Positions 1 through 7,904 are shown, numbered from the stretch's first letter. The stretch is 64,000 nt of DNA from Providencia sp. R33 (GCF_019343475.1 NZ_CP072453.1:3596001-3660000); one strand, 5' to 3'. Program-made: numbers and translations. The notes: generated by a model not told the origin, from the sequence alone.

Positions 1-375
1 AATCTGATCTCTAATAACAGGCCAGTCTAAATTAACCGACTCGTCGTAAGGAGTTTTAAAATTTTCAGCGGCAATTCTAGCGGCTGAATACGCAATCGCT
101 GTTGCTACGTTTAAATCATCCTCACCAACATTAATTCTATGTTTAAAACGATGATTACCGCCTAAATTAAATACAGCTTGAGATGAATCATCCTTAAAAC
201 TATCGTGACAAATGCTGAATCTTTTAGACAAAAACAGACTGGCGAACTGTCTACCCGAAGGTGAATCAGCTAGTGCCTCATCCCACCAATCCGGTAACAT
301 TTTTTTTATGTACGGAAGCGTAAATCCTGCGCTTTTAACCTTTTCATATAAGTGACTCATTGGCTTAGTTGTCAT
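1..375 (-). CDS. Partial prophage cargo protein, possibly ImmA/IrrE-type
   Basis: An open frame of 125 codons runs off the left edge. It starts at an ATG preceded by GAGGAGG at good spacing. The N-terminus includes LPDWWDEAL, a pattern I associate, without certainty, with regulator-like proteins annotated as HTH/ImmA-IrrE metallo-endopeptidases. No HExxH motif lies in the visible part, so the family is a guess. It is transcribed in the same direction as gpA and lies directly downstream of it. In P2 this interval carries the tin and old immunity genes, and P2 relatives use it for anti-phage cargo. By position this is probably an accessory gene rather than a core phage gene. Confidence 0.6.
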   Translation of the reverse strand, partial: MTTKPMSHLYEKVKSAGFTLPYIKKMLPDWWDEALADSPSGRQFASLFLSKRFSICHDSFKDDSSQAVFNLGGNHRFKHRINVGEDDLNVATAIAYSAARIAAENFKTPYDESVNLDWPVIRDQI

Positions 376-438
376 AAGAGCCTCCTCGTTAGTTCCATAT
401 CGGTACTAAAATCCAGTTTCGAATATTCAGTAAACAAA

Positions 439-473
439 ATAGCTGAGTTACTTGATTAAAGTTGCTCAGCTAT
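439..473. terminator. Hairpin between gpA and the cargo gene
   Basis: A 9-bp perfect inverted repeat (ATAGCTGAG and CTCAGCTAT) is separated by 17 nt. It lies 170 nt past the gpA stop codon and 64 nt before the next leftward start. AT-rich, U-rich sequence follows it on the leftward strand. It could be a weak terminator for the early phage operon or a regulatory site. The run of U is interrupted, so the call is tentative. Confidence 0.4.
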
Positions 474-642
474 TTACATTATTTTTATTATGTTGTTATT
501 AATATTATAACCTTTATGGCTTATTTTTACACCACAATCTTCACAAACTCCAATATTTTCACCTTATTATTGCGCTTTTTTTCTCCGGATCACAATATAT
601 TGTGTCTTCGAGCTAATATCACCCATAAATGACAGATAATAA

Positions 643-3039
643 TTAATTACCCCCTATCAATTTTGTGATTCGCGCCAATGTATCAGCGCACCGTTGTTTA
701 TACTTCCGAATCCTAGCCTCATTTTGGGCTGCTATTTCTTGTTTTCTTTGTTCTTTTCCATCTTCTGTTAATTCTAACCTCAGCCGTTCCCCGTCTAATT
801 TCAGATAATAGTTACCGTCGCTAACTCCCATGCCTTTAGCAAACATGGTTTCAACGTGGGGAATATCGAAATCAATACCGACCTCATTGGCAAAAGTGAC
901 TATTTCGGACTGAATTTCTTTATCACTCTCGCTTAATTCAATTTTTGATATCTCCCTTTGCTGATTACCCTGTGATATTTCGCTGCCTACGGCGTTATTA
1001 GCGTCTGTTTCTATAAATGCGAAACCGTATTCCTTAATGTTGCATACTTCACCTGAACCCTGTTCAGGCTCGTAAAATTGCACATCTGACAGATTGGATG
1101 TGATCCGCGATCTACAGTTATTGACAGGACTCCGAGGCGCTCCGCTGTCGCTTCTTAAAAGATTAAGGTCAACGTCAACGGCGCTTTTCTTGACGATTTG
1201 ATACTTTCTGTCGCGCGTTTTAATGACTGGGGCGCCGGCTTTTAATTGGTTGTAGATACCAACAACTTTCTGAACATCTTCACCGTAAACATTTACGTCA
1301 CTGACTTCACGGGCAACACGTATTGTTTCTTCACGCCGGCGAATACATGGGCCACCTTGTGACATAACATATTCAAAGAAATCACCGCTATCTGCTGCCG
1401 CACGTACGCGCTCTGCAACTTCACCAAGCTGATCAGCAATAGAAACACCACGCAAACAAGAACGGCGACACTCTCGATAAGCGCCTTTTGATGGGAGTTT
1501 ATAGAAATGAAATTGTGGTATACGCCAAGTTGAAGCCCACGCGGTAACTGCCGCCGCCATGCTTTTTAAATCTTTGCCGGTTTCGTGGTCTATCTCACCA
1601 TCAAGCGCGTAACCATCAATGTTTTTAGCAATATATTTTGCGATATAGCCTACTGCACCACCGCGATTCATGTGTTTACATTCAAAACGGTATTTATGCG
1701 CGCCGGCCTCGTCACCATCTTCTTTTAATGCGCGTTTGCGCATGATCTCAATGGCTTTTGCCCGACTTGCTTTATCAACAAATAACAACATGTGCCAATG
1801 CGGTGTTCCGTCATGATGCGGCTCGACAACCCGAACACCATAAACATTAATGTTATTGTCATTAAATGCCGAACGAATACGCGACCAAACTTTGACTAAG
1901 TACTGTTGCCCGTCCTTTGGTGTATAGGCCTCATTTTTCCATTTGCTGTTAAGTACTGCGATCACGTCTTTTTTGCGTTTACGTAGCTTTGTTGGGTGGT
2001 ATTTTGACGGGCAAGTCATGGTAATAAACATACCAATATCACCACGTTCTTTCGCTACGCGTTCAATCCCCGCCATTTGAGCCATAAGCTCCATGCGGCG
2101 AATTTCAGGGTTTGAAACACTTGCCATGACCTTATCGAACAGATCAAAACGTTCTCCGGTTTCAACATCCTGAATATCCATGCCTTGCAAGTATTGCATA
2201 TTAGATAAACGCTGCGCTTGCACTGCGCGAATAGCTTGTTTACTCGCATATGGATTGCGATTTTGGCAAACATCCATATTGGCAATCATTAAGGCTTCTA
2301 GCCATTGAGTACGGTGGGCTTTTAACTTTCGGCACCAAAAGTCTGCATTAACCAAGCGCTGTACAGCCGCTATCACTTTTCGAATTTCTAGATTTTGTTT
2401 ACCTTTGCCTTTTTTGCGATTTTTCAAAACTCGGCAGTAGGCTTTATAATGAAGCGGTGCAATATGTAACCCTTTCACCAACTCTGCCAAACGCCCGTAA
2501 ATTTCTGTTTGTACTGAATCTTGATAGATAACTTCACGATCACCGTTATTCTGTTCTGTAAACTTATCGCAATAGACTTCATACAAATTAGAGAAGCCGA
2601 CAGCAATAATTTCAGCCAACTTTTTCACCGATTTATCATTCAAATCAAACAACCGGTTATATTGGCTAACATCAGGTGATAAACGAGTTGATATTGTTAA
2701 TAATGCTTTTGTTTCAATTTCATAACGTGCATTGATAACAAGCAATCTTTGCCATATCTGCTCATGAAAACGGTAATATAAAAAGTCGTAGGCTTTACGT
2801 AGCCCATTTTCTTTTAATAAGTTGTCATAGTGTTTTTGATAGCGATAGCGCAGAACGCGCGGCAAGGTTTGAATATCACTTAAAATCGCTTGCCCCTGAA
2901 CAATTTGCTCACGGGTAAGCGGTCTTTCTATATCGGATTTATAGTAATCATTATCTTTTGGCTTATTCCACGGATAAGGAAATACCATATCCGTGGTATA
3001 AGTCAGCGGTAACGTGGTGAAATCTAATACCTTAGACAT
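643..3039 (-). CDS. A: P2 gpA-like rolling-circle replication endonuclease
   Basis: This 798-aa protein nicks the phage origin and starts rolling-circle replication in P2-type phages. The HUH metal-binding motif is seen as HWH at about residues 414-416. The paired catalytic tyrosines follow as YIAKY at about 465-469, the two-tyrosine arrangement of gpA. Length and position, last in the early operon, also fit gpA. The ATG at 3039 overlaps the end of the upstream gene by 8 bp, so the two are translationally coupled. In P2 the origin lies inside this gene, but I did not identify a nick site. The C-terminal 200 residues are variable and low in recognisable motifs. Confidence 0.93.
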   Translation of the reverse strand: MSKVLDFTTLPLTYTTDMVFPYPWNKPKDNDYYKSDIERPLTREQIVQGQAILSDIQTLPRVLRYRYQKHYDNLLKENGLRKAYDFLYYRFHEQIWQRLLVINARYEIETKALLTISTRLSPDVSQYNRLFDLNDKSVKKLAEIIAVGFSNLYEVYCDKFTEQNNGDREVIYQDSVQTEIYGRLAELVKGLHIAPLHYKAYCRVLKNRKKGKGKQNLEIRKVIAAVQRLVNADFWCRKLKAHRTQWLEALMIANMDVCQNRNPYASKQAIRAVQAQRLSNMQYLQGMDIQDVETGERFDLFDKVMASVSNPEIRRMELMAQMAGIERVAKERGDIGMFITMTCPSKYHPTKLRKRKKDVIAVLNSKWKNEAYTPKDGQQYLVKVWSRIRSAFNDNNINVYGVRVVEPHHDGTPHWHMLLFVDKASRAKAIEIMRKRALKEDGDEAGAHKYRFECKHMNRGGAVGYIAKYIAKNIDGYALDGEIDHETGKDLKSMAAAVTAWASTWRIPQFHFYKLPSKGAYRECRRSCLRGVSIADQLGEVAERVRAAADSGDFFEYVMSQGGPCIRRREETIRVAREVSDVNVYGEDVQKVVGIYNQLKAGAPVIKTRDRKYQIVKKSAVDVDLNLLRSDSGAPRSPVNNCRSRITSNLSDVQFYEPEQGSGEVCNIKEYGFAFIETDANNAVGSEISQGNQQREISKIELSESDKEIQSEIVTFANEVGIDFDIPHVETMFAKGMGVSDGNYYLKLDGERLRLELTEDGKEQRKQEIAAQNEARIRKYKQRCADTLARITKLIGGN

Positions 3040-3355
3040 TAAGCGCCCCGCCTAATGTTTCAGGTCTTAAAAGATTAATCGCAGTTTCACACCGACGAGA
3101 AATGACATCTACCGCCTCACGATAAACATCTAGTGTTTTAATGCCTCGCCCTTTAACGTTTTGAACATGATAAGAAACTAAATCAATTGCCAGCATCCAC
3201 GGATCGGAATGACAGCAAACGAGGCTATAACAACGAGTACGACGGTTATATGACAACAACCGCCAGATAATTTTATTGTTTTCAGTATCAACATGTCGCT
3301 GAATAGCAAAGCGTGTGCCGCTAATATAAACGCCATTAATGGGATCAAGCATCAT
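3032..3355 (-). CDS. Small early prophage protein, DUF5405-like
   Basis: A 107-aa protein lies between the methylase and gpA genes of the early operon. The layout of a short beta-rich N-terminus (GVYISGTRFAIQ) and a helical C-terminus (VDVISRRCETAINLL) resembles the DUF5405 proteins found at this place in P2/186 relatives. The resemblance is from memory and modest. The start overlaps the methylase stop by one base and the end overlaps gpA. No catalytic motif is visible. The function is unknown and it is probably accessory to phage replication. Confidence 0.65.
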   Translation of the reverse strand: MMLDPINGVYISGTRFAIQRHVDTENNKIIWRLLSYNRRTRCYSLVCCHSDPWMLAIDLVSYHVQNVKGRGIKTLDVYREAVDVISRRCETAINLLRPETLGGALNV

Positions 3356-4188
3356 TACTTAACCCCCTCTAAAACAGCGATAATTTCTTTTGCTGCTTTA
3401 CGATTGCCATTTGCCGCGATTGTGCGCGGCGCTTCTATTTCATGAATAGTGAAACCAAGGTCAGCGTAAAGCGATTTTGCAAGCACAGAATTAGAAACAG
3501 TGATCGGATTGCCTTGGCTATCATTAATATCTTTTAATGCAATCGCTAACGCTTCATGGTCAGCATTGGTAAAGCCGGCAGTATGATATTGAGTGAAGCT
3601 ATCGCGCCCGCCCATGTATGGCGGATCACAATAGATACCGTCATTACCTTCAACTAATGAAAGTGTGTCCTGCCACTCTAGTTTTGCGATAACAGCATTT
3701 GTCGCCTTTTTGCCGAAAGCGATAATTTCTCTTTCTGGAAAATAAGGTTTCTTATATTTACCAAAAGGTACATTGAAATCACCTTTAGAGTTATAACGAC
3801 AAAGTCCGTTATAACAATGACGATTTAAATAAAAAAACAAACTAGCTAGTTCTAATGGTGCGGGTTTCTCAATATAAGGCAGAGCAAATTTAAGAATATT
3901 AAACATATTCCTTGAATAGTAATATGACCATTCGTTGTTGTTACCATCAAAAGATTCTTTAGCATCTGCAATAAATAATTGTGGTGATTCAACTATCTGA
4001 ATATATAAATTAATTAAATCAGAGTTAACATCAGCAATTAAATATTGCTCATAGTCAGTGTTCATCATAACAGCACATGAGCCGGCGAACGGCTCTACTA
4101 AGCGTTTAGTTTTTGGCAAGTGCGGGCGTAGCTTCTCTATAATGCGAACTTTAGATCCCGCCCATTTTAGAATTGTTTTATTCGCCAT
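3355..4188 (-). CDS. Dam-type adenine-N6 DNA methyltransferase (D12 class)
   Basis: The protein has the two hallmarks of the D12-class adenine methylases: KWAGSK near the N-terminus with FAGSCAV at residues 34-40 (AdoMet binding), and DPPY at 188-191 (catalysis). The family methylates GATC or related sites. Phage copies often protect phage DNA or alter replication timing. I place the start at 4188 (MANKTILKWAGSK), where GGAGTG sits 8 nt upstream, giving 277 aa. The frame stays open upstream to 4329, but that part overlaps the zinc-finger gene and is unlike the family. The site specificity cannot be read from the sequence. Confidence 0.9.
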   Translation of the reverse strand: MANKTILKWAGSKVRIIEKLRPHLPKTKRLVEPFAGSCAVMMNTDYEQYLIADVNSDLINLYIQIVESPQLFIADAKESFDGNNNEWSYYYSRNMFNILKFALPYIEKPAPLELASLFFYLNRHCYNGLCRYNSKGDFNVPFGKYKKPYFPEREIIAFGKKATNAVIAKLEWQDTLSLVEGNDGIYCDPPYMGGRDSFTQYHTAGFTNADHEALAIALKDINDSQGNPITVSNSVLAKSLYADLGFTIHEIEAPRTIAANGNRKAAKEIIAVLEGVK

Positions 4189-4189
4189 T

Positions 4190-4411
4190 TCACACACTCC
4201 GATAATGCTTGCTTTTAAGCTCTGATACCGTTTGGCAGTCAATGCACAAAGTGCAACCAATGGATGCAATACGCCGGTTTTCTGGGATTGGCTTTCCACA
4301 ACATTCACAAAAGAAAGCCGACACCCCACGCGGGCGATCAGTGATCGCTTTTATTTGTTGTTCTCGGATTAACATTTCGTGGTCGCTAGCGCGGTCAATT
4401 TCTTTAGACAT
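4190..4411 (-). CDS. TraR/DksA-type zinc-finger protein
   Basis: A 73-aa protein with a C4 zinc finger: CECCGKPIPENRR followed about 20 residues later by CTLCIDC. This is the TraR/DksA C-terminal signature and matches a small gene carried at this place by P2-like phages. Such proteins bind RNA polymerase through the secondary channel or are uncharacterised. The ATG at 4411 has GGAG upstream and overlaps the preceding gene. The stop lies one base before the methylase start, so the genes form one translational unit. Confidence 0.85.
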   Translation of the reverse strand: MSKEIDRASDHEMLIREQQIKAITDRPRGVSAFFCECCGKPIPENRRIASIGCTLCIDCQTVSELKSKHYRSV

Positions 4412-4631
4412 GATCCAGCTCCGCAGCCAGATTTGAGTAATGCTCAGACTCATCATGAATTAATTGAATAATTTCATCTGAGGTCATTTTTTCTTTACGT
4501 GCTTTGTGTGCAATCGAATCAAGATGATGTGAAAATTTGCCAAATATTGATTTGCGCTCATCTTCTCGGTTAGCTTTTATGTTTTCTGCTACAGGGGTAA
4601 ATATTGGATCAGGAAATGTTCTCATATTCAT
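4404..4631 (-). CDS. Small prophage protein, DUF2732-like
   Basis: A 75-aa, largely helical, charged protein with no membrane segment. The C-terminal pattern (MTSDEIIQLIHDESEHY) resembles DUF2732 proteins found in the early operons of P2 and 186 relatives. The function of the family is unknown. Two in-frame ATGs lie six bases apart (4631 and 4625). AGG in TAGGTA favours the second by spacing. Its stop overlaps the start of the zinc-finger gene by 8 bp. Confidence 0.65.
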   Translation of the reverse strand: MNMRTFPDPIFTPVAENIKANREDERKSIFGKFSHHLDSIAHKARKEKMTSDEIIQLIHDESEHYSNLAAELDHV

Positions 4632-4697
4632 TACCTATATTTTGATTGTAAAAAGTCCTGACAAACAAACGTCATTATTTTAAATAATTAAATTTAA

Positions 4698-5132
4698 TTA
4701 GATTGGCATTACTATATTTGTTGGTAACAATGCATTTAATGCCTTTATTTGATTAAGTGCACTAATAAACTGTTTTTGTTCGCTAGTAATTAAATCATCA
4801 AATCTCATTTCTTTTTTATCACTTAAATTTGCAAGATGAAAAATCATATCTAATATTCTTTTATCTTGTTTACGTAAGTAATCAATGAAACCTGATAATT
4901 GTTGATTTGTTGGTTCTTCATTACGGCATTGTAGTAACTGAGTTCTCAGCTCAGCCGCTTTGTTTAGTGCGGCGGTGCGCTCTGTAAGTGTTCCTCCATC
5001 ATTATAGTAACGGTCATAAGACTTTCTTTTTATGTTAGGGGTATCAGCCAGCTTTGATTGAAAACTAATAATCTCGGCTGTATTTACTTTCTCGCCTTTA
5101 TTATCTATTTCTTTCATCGCCGTGTTACCCAT
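4698..5132 (-). CDS. DUF5347-like early prophage protein in the gpB position
   Basis: A 144-aa protein whose second half (LTERTAALNKAAELRTQ, then FIDYLRKQDKR, then IFHLANL, ending ALLPTNIVMPI) follows the pattern I recall for DUF5347 proteins of P2-like phages in Proteus and Providencia. In P2 this place is held by gene B, which helps load the host DnaB helicase. Equivalence to gpB is inferred from position only. The N-terminal 45 residues are polar and probably disordered. It lies two bases from the upstream small gene, in the same operon. Confidence 0.65.
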   Translation of the reverse strand: MGNTAMKEIDNKGEKVNTAEIISFQSKLADTPNIKRKSYDRYYNDGGTLTERTAALNKAAELRTQLLQCRNEEPTNQQLSGFIDYLRKQDKRILDMIFHLANLSDKKEMRFDDLITSEQKQFISALNQIKALNALLPTNIVMPI

Positions 5133-5133
5133 A

Positions 5134-5316
5134 TTAAACCCCGTAAAGTTTATCTATATATTTCGTTGCTTCTGCCATTGCATCAAATAACCCGAATGAT
5201 TGCTCATTCTGTGAAACTTGATAGCGCGTTATCTGGCGTAATTTATTCCGTGGTATTTTTTTAATCGTGAAACCACGATAAATAAAGCAATGGGATTTAA
5301 GCTGCAATATTTGCAT
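5134..5316 (-). CDS. Small hypothetical prophage protein after cox
   Basis: A 60-aa basic protein, second gene of the leftward early operon, starting one base after the cox stop codon. It occupies the place of P2 orf78. I do not recognise a family. The tight spacing with cox and the next gene is the main evidence that it is real. No membrane helix or metal motif is visible. Confidence 0.55.
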   Translation of the reverse strand: MQILQLKSHCFIYRGFTIKKIPRNKLRQITRYQVSQNEQSFGLFDAMAEATKYIDKLYGV

Positions 5317-5317
5317 A

Positions 5318-5590
5318 TTACAGCCCTACCCATAAAAGCCATGTTTTCCGTTGCTCTTCTGTACGGCTATAAAATGCTTCATCCATACCTCGGTTAAATT
5401 CAGTAATGCTTACCCAAATTTCACCCGCGCGACTTTTTGGCTTAGTTGGATCACGAAATTCGATAATGGGTAATTTACCGTTTTTAGCCATTGTCTTTAC
5501 AGCTTCATGATTTTTACCGATCAACTCCGCAAATTTCGCCAAAGGTACAGCGGTAACCGGATATTTCACATTGATTTGCTCTTTATTCAT
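5318..5590 (-). CDS. cox: P2-like Cox regulator and excisionase
   Basis: A 90-aa DNA-binding protein closely patterned on P2 Cox: FAELIGKNHEAVKTMAKNGK forms the helix-turn-helix, followed by LPIIEFRDP, RAGEIWV and a C-terminal TWLLWVGL. Cox represses the lysogenic promoter and directs excision with integrase. It is the first gene of the leftward operon, divergent from the C repressor, which is the standard P2 switch. GAGGGT lies upstream of the ATG at 5590. Confidence 0.92.
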   Translation of the reverse strand: MNKEQINVKYPVTAVPLAKFAELIGKNHEAVKTMAKNGKLPIIEFRDPTKPKSRAGEIWVSITEFNRGMDEAFYSRTEEQRKTWLLWVGL

Positions 5591-5658
5591 TTGTTACCCT
5601 CGTTAGATCAAACCTTTTAAAACCTTTTGTTTCGGGTTTTAGGGGTTTCCGTGTGTCA

Positions 5659-5711
5659 ACTGGTTCGTATAAAGAACCAATTGACTGAATACTAGTTCGT
5701 TAAAGGAACCG
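5659..5711. promoter_or_regulatory. Twin C-repressor operators in the phage switch
   Basis: Two copies of an interrupted palindrome lie between cox and C. Copy 1 is GGTTC-N7-GAACC (5662-5678). Copy 2 is AGTTC-N7-GAACC (5694-5710). They are exactly 32 bp apart, about three helical turns, so a repressor would bind both on one face. Copy 2 overlaps the ribosome binding site of C. In P2 the C protein binds two repeated operators in this region to shut off the early promoter. Assignment as operators is inferred from position and symmetry. Confidence 0.75.
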
Positions 5712-5716
5712 TGTCA

Positions 5717-6010
5717 ATGGACATATCTCAAAAAATTAAAGCTGTAAGGCAAGCTGAAGGATACAGCCAATCTCAACTATCTGATTTGGTTGATATATCT
5801 ATCAGCACCCTAAAGAAAATAGAGGCAGGCTATCAAGAACCCAGCGTTTCAACTCTGTCGAAAATAACCAAACACCCCAAATTTGATAAGTACGCCTTAT
5901 GGATAATCAGCGATAAAACACTCCCTGAAGCTGGTCAGATTGCACCGGCCCTCGCACACAGTGGGCAAGAGAACGAAACCTCATCCCTCTCAGAAAAGAA
6001 AACTGGTTAG
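5717..6010 (+). CDS. C: P2-like lysogeny repressor C
   Basis: An HTH repressor (LSDLVDISISTLKKIEAG is the helix-turn-helix) whose tail SGQIAPALAHSGQ closely matches P2 C. P2 C is 99 aa. The frame here gives 99 aa from a GTG at 5711 or 97 aa from the ATG at 5717. AGGA sits 9 nt before the ATG but only 3 nt before the GTG, so I chose the ATG, although the P2 N-terminus aligns with the GTG start. It maintains lysogeny by repressing the cox promoter and lies just before int, as in P2. Confidence 0.93.
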   Translation: MDISQKIKAVRQAEGYSQSQLSDLVDISISTLKKIEAGYQEPSVSTLSKITKHPKFDKYALWIISDKTLPEAGQIAPALAHSGQENETSSLSEKKTG

Positions 6011-6076
6011 ACGTTTTATATCAATATTCTGATTACTGCTGGTCACAGTCAGTCAGCTACATCGGAGGGCTTACTT

Positions 6077-7054
6077 ATGGCAATTAAGAAGCTCAATGAT
6101 GGTCGATACGAAGTGGATTTACGCCCGAACGGGAAAGATGGAAAACGATTAAGACGGATATTTGATCGGAAAGTAGAAGCTGTCACATTTGAAAAATACG
6201 CGATTGCAAATGCTAAAAAATTCTCAGGTGACATAGAGCAGGCAGGAAAGGTAAGACTGAAAGAATTACTTGATAAATGGTGGTTGTACCATGGCCAAAC
6301 GTTAAAAAACGGTGTTATCGAAAAAAGGCACTTACTCAAAACAGTAAAAGCCCTCGGTAATCCAACGATGAACCAATTAGATAAACACGCACTGCTTGAA
6401 CATCGTAGCTCTCGGCTAATTGACGGTATTAGCCCTGCAACAATTAACAGAGACCTTTATCGTTTATCGGGTATGTTCACTGCTCTTGAAAAATTAGAAT
6501 TATTCAAAAGCAAAAACCCAATAAATGGCTTACCACCACTTAAAGAGAAACAACCAGAACTTACATTTTTAAATGAGCAAGAAATTGCAACATTGCTTAA
6601 TGCTGTATCTGGTGACTATAAGCTCATAGCACTACTTTGCTTAAGCACTGGTGCGAGATGGAGTGAAGCAGAAACACTGCATAGTGAACAAGTCCAGAAT
6701 GGGCGAGTTACGTTCTTACAGACTAAGAACGGTAAGAAAAGAGTGATTCCCATTTCTGATGAATTGATAGAACAAATCAAAACTAAGAAGTCAGGAAAAT
6801 TATTTAAAGTGGATTACAACACCTTTAGAGAAAAACTAAAGGAAATAAAACCCGATTTGCCACGCGGACAAGCAACGCACGTCTTACGACATACATTTGC
6901 TAGCCATTTCGTGATGAACGGGGGAAATATTGTTGCACTAAAAGAAATATTAGGGCATGCGAGCATTAACCAGACAATGGCCTATGCTCATTTAGCACCC
7001 GATTATTTGCAGTTAGCAATAAAGCTTAATCCACTAAATGGTATGAAAATTTAA
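6077..7054 (+). CDS. int: P2-like tyrosine integrase
   Basis: A 325-aa site-specific recombinase. The catalytic set is complete: R194 (TGARWSE), H268 and R271 (HVLRHTF), H294 (LGHAS) and nucleophile Y303 (MAYAHL). The N-terminus MAIKKLNDGRYEVDLRP is nearly that of P2 Int. GGAGG lies upstream of the ATG. It follows C in the same direction, as in P2, and lies next to the likely attachment site at the end of cpxP. All residues needed for activity are present. Whether the rest of the prophage is intact cannot be seen here. Confidence 0.96.
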   Translation: MAIKKLNDGRYEVDLRPNGKDGKRLRRIFDRKVEAVTFEKYAIANAKKFSGDIEQAGKVRLKELLDKWWLYHGQTLKNGVIEKRHLLKTVKALGNPTMNQLDKHALLEHRSSRLIDGISPATINRDLYRLSGMFTALEKLELFKSKNPINGLPPLKEKQPELTFLNEQEIATLLNAVSGDYKLIALLCLSTGARWSEAETLHSEQVQNGRVTFLQTKNGKKRVIPISDELIEQIKTKKSGKLFKVDYNTFREKLKEIKPDLPRGQATHVLRHTFASHFVMNGGNIVALKEILGHASINQTMAYAHLAPDYLQLAIKLNPLNGMKI

Positions 7055-7060
7055 TTAAAT

Positions 7061-7095
7061 CGAGGTGGGCGACCGTCCACTTTCCGTCCACCTCG
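7061..7095. repeat. Repeats after int, likely integrase arm sites
   Basis: CCGTCCAC occurs twice in direct orientation (7073-7080 and 7084-7091), spaced 11 bp, about one helical turn. An 8-bp inverted repeat, CGAGGTGG and CCACCTCG, frames them (7061-7068, 7088-7095). Placement between int and the attachment core suggests arm-type Int or Cox binding sites. The palindrome could also form a hairpin at the end of int, but no U-run follows. Function is inferred. Confidence 0.5.
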
Positions 7096-7174
7096 GCAAA
7101 CTTTGATGAACTTTCATAGCCTTTTAAAAATTGATAAGTTGCTGTTTTTAAAAGATTGAGAATATAACTTATTG

Positions 7175-7198
7175 AAAAAAAAGCCCCTAACAGGGGCT
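7175..7198 (-). terminator. cpxP/CpxQ terminator and likely prophage attachment core
   Basis: On the leftward strand AGCCCC-TGTTA-GGGGCT is followed by eight U, a strong intrinsic terminator ending the cpxP transcript and CpxQ. From memory, the P2 relative WPhi integrates over the terminator between cpxP and fieF. Here a P2-like int ends only 120 bp away, and fieF is not next to cpxP. The phage-host junction is therefore probably in this hairpin. The matching copy would lie left of the window. Confidence 0.75.
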
Positions 7199-7235
7199 AT
7201 AAAAGACAGGGATGGTGTCTATGGCAAGGAAAAAC
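7175..7235 (-). ncRNA. cpxQ: CpxQ small RNA from the cpxP 3' UTR
   Basis: Read leftward from about 7234 the sequence has TTTTTCCTTGCC, then ATAGACACCATCCCTGTC, then the terminator hairpin. The first two parts match what I recall of E. coli and Salmonella CpxQ, an Hfq-bound RNA of about 58 nt cut from cpxP mRNA by RNase E. CpxQ represses envelope-stress targets. The seed region is kept while the terminator stem differs. The coding part of cpxP ends 94 nt upstream. The exact 5' end is inferred from the enteric RNA. Confidence 0.85.
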
Positions 7236-7328
7236 TTCATTTGTTGCTACTTCACTACTTACTTCAAAATTAAGGATCTGAAATTAACTTACTTACTCAA
7301 CGACAACTGCGGGTACTCTCAATCTGAT

Positions 7329-7904
7329 TTATTGGAACTGCATCGCTTGGTATTCAGCCATTTTGTGTTGGTGAATCTGTTCAAGCTCACTTTTCTGCTC
7401 TGGCGTTAATAATTGGTACAATTCATGATGAATTCGTGCCATTTCAACGCGTTGCTCCAACTCTTGTTGCATTCTTTTTTCAAGTTGCTGACGAACCGCT
7501 TTATCATCAAAGCTATCCGCTATAATTAATTTATGTAACGTTTCACGCTCTTGCACTAACGCCGTGTTATCAACGTGGTAATGGCGCTGTGTTGCCATCA
7601 AATCACGTAGCTGTTGACGTTGCTTTTCATTTAATGTGATGCCATTAAACATAAAGGTGCTGGCACGTTCTTCACTGCTAAACATTTCATGTGATTGAAA
7701 TGGCACCACAACTTGATGCGCTGTTGAGGGTGCTTCCTCAGGCTGCATCTGCAACATTAATGGCGCTGAGCTTTCATCATTCGCAACATTCTGTGAAACT
7801 TCTGCGAAAGCAATTGTTGGCCCGAACACAAATGCAGAAGCTAAAACTAACATTGCGGTTTTATGTACTGTATTATGTACTTTGCTATGTGTTGTTCTAA
7901 GCAT
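7329..7904 (-). CDS. cpxP: Periplasmic Cpx accessory protein CpxP
   Basis: CpxP is a periplasmic chaperone that inhibits CpxA and hands misfolded proteins to DegP. The protein has a signal peptide (MLVLASAFVFGPTIAFA), then FMFNGITLNEKQRQQLRDLM and LLTPEQKSEL, the two LTxxQ-type motifs of the family. I start it at the ATG at 7904, with AAGGTG upstream (191 aa). An in-frame TTG at 7940 is less likely. It diverges from cpxR, with a CpxR box between them, so it should be induced by Cpx stress. Its 3' UTR carries CpxQ. Confidence 0.93.
   Translation of the reverse strand: MLRTTHSKVHNTVHKTAMLVLASAFVFGPTIAFAEVSQNVANDESSAPLMLQMQPEEAPSTAHQVVVPFQSHEMFSSEERASTFMFNGITLNEKQRQQLRDLMATQRHYHVDNTALVQERETLHKLIIADSFDDKAVRQQLEKRMQQELEQRVEMARIHHELYQLLTPEQKSELEQIHQHKMAEYQAMQFQ

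Noticed and set aside
3355..4329. Longer methylase starting at 4329
   Set aside because: The extra 47 residues overlap the zinc-finger gene; the ATG at 4188 has a good ribosome site and the family N-terminus.
7212..7409. Open frame of 65 aa on the plus strand after the prophage
   Set aside because: It is antisense to CpxQ and the end of cpxP, lacks family similarity and a convincing ribosome site.
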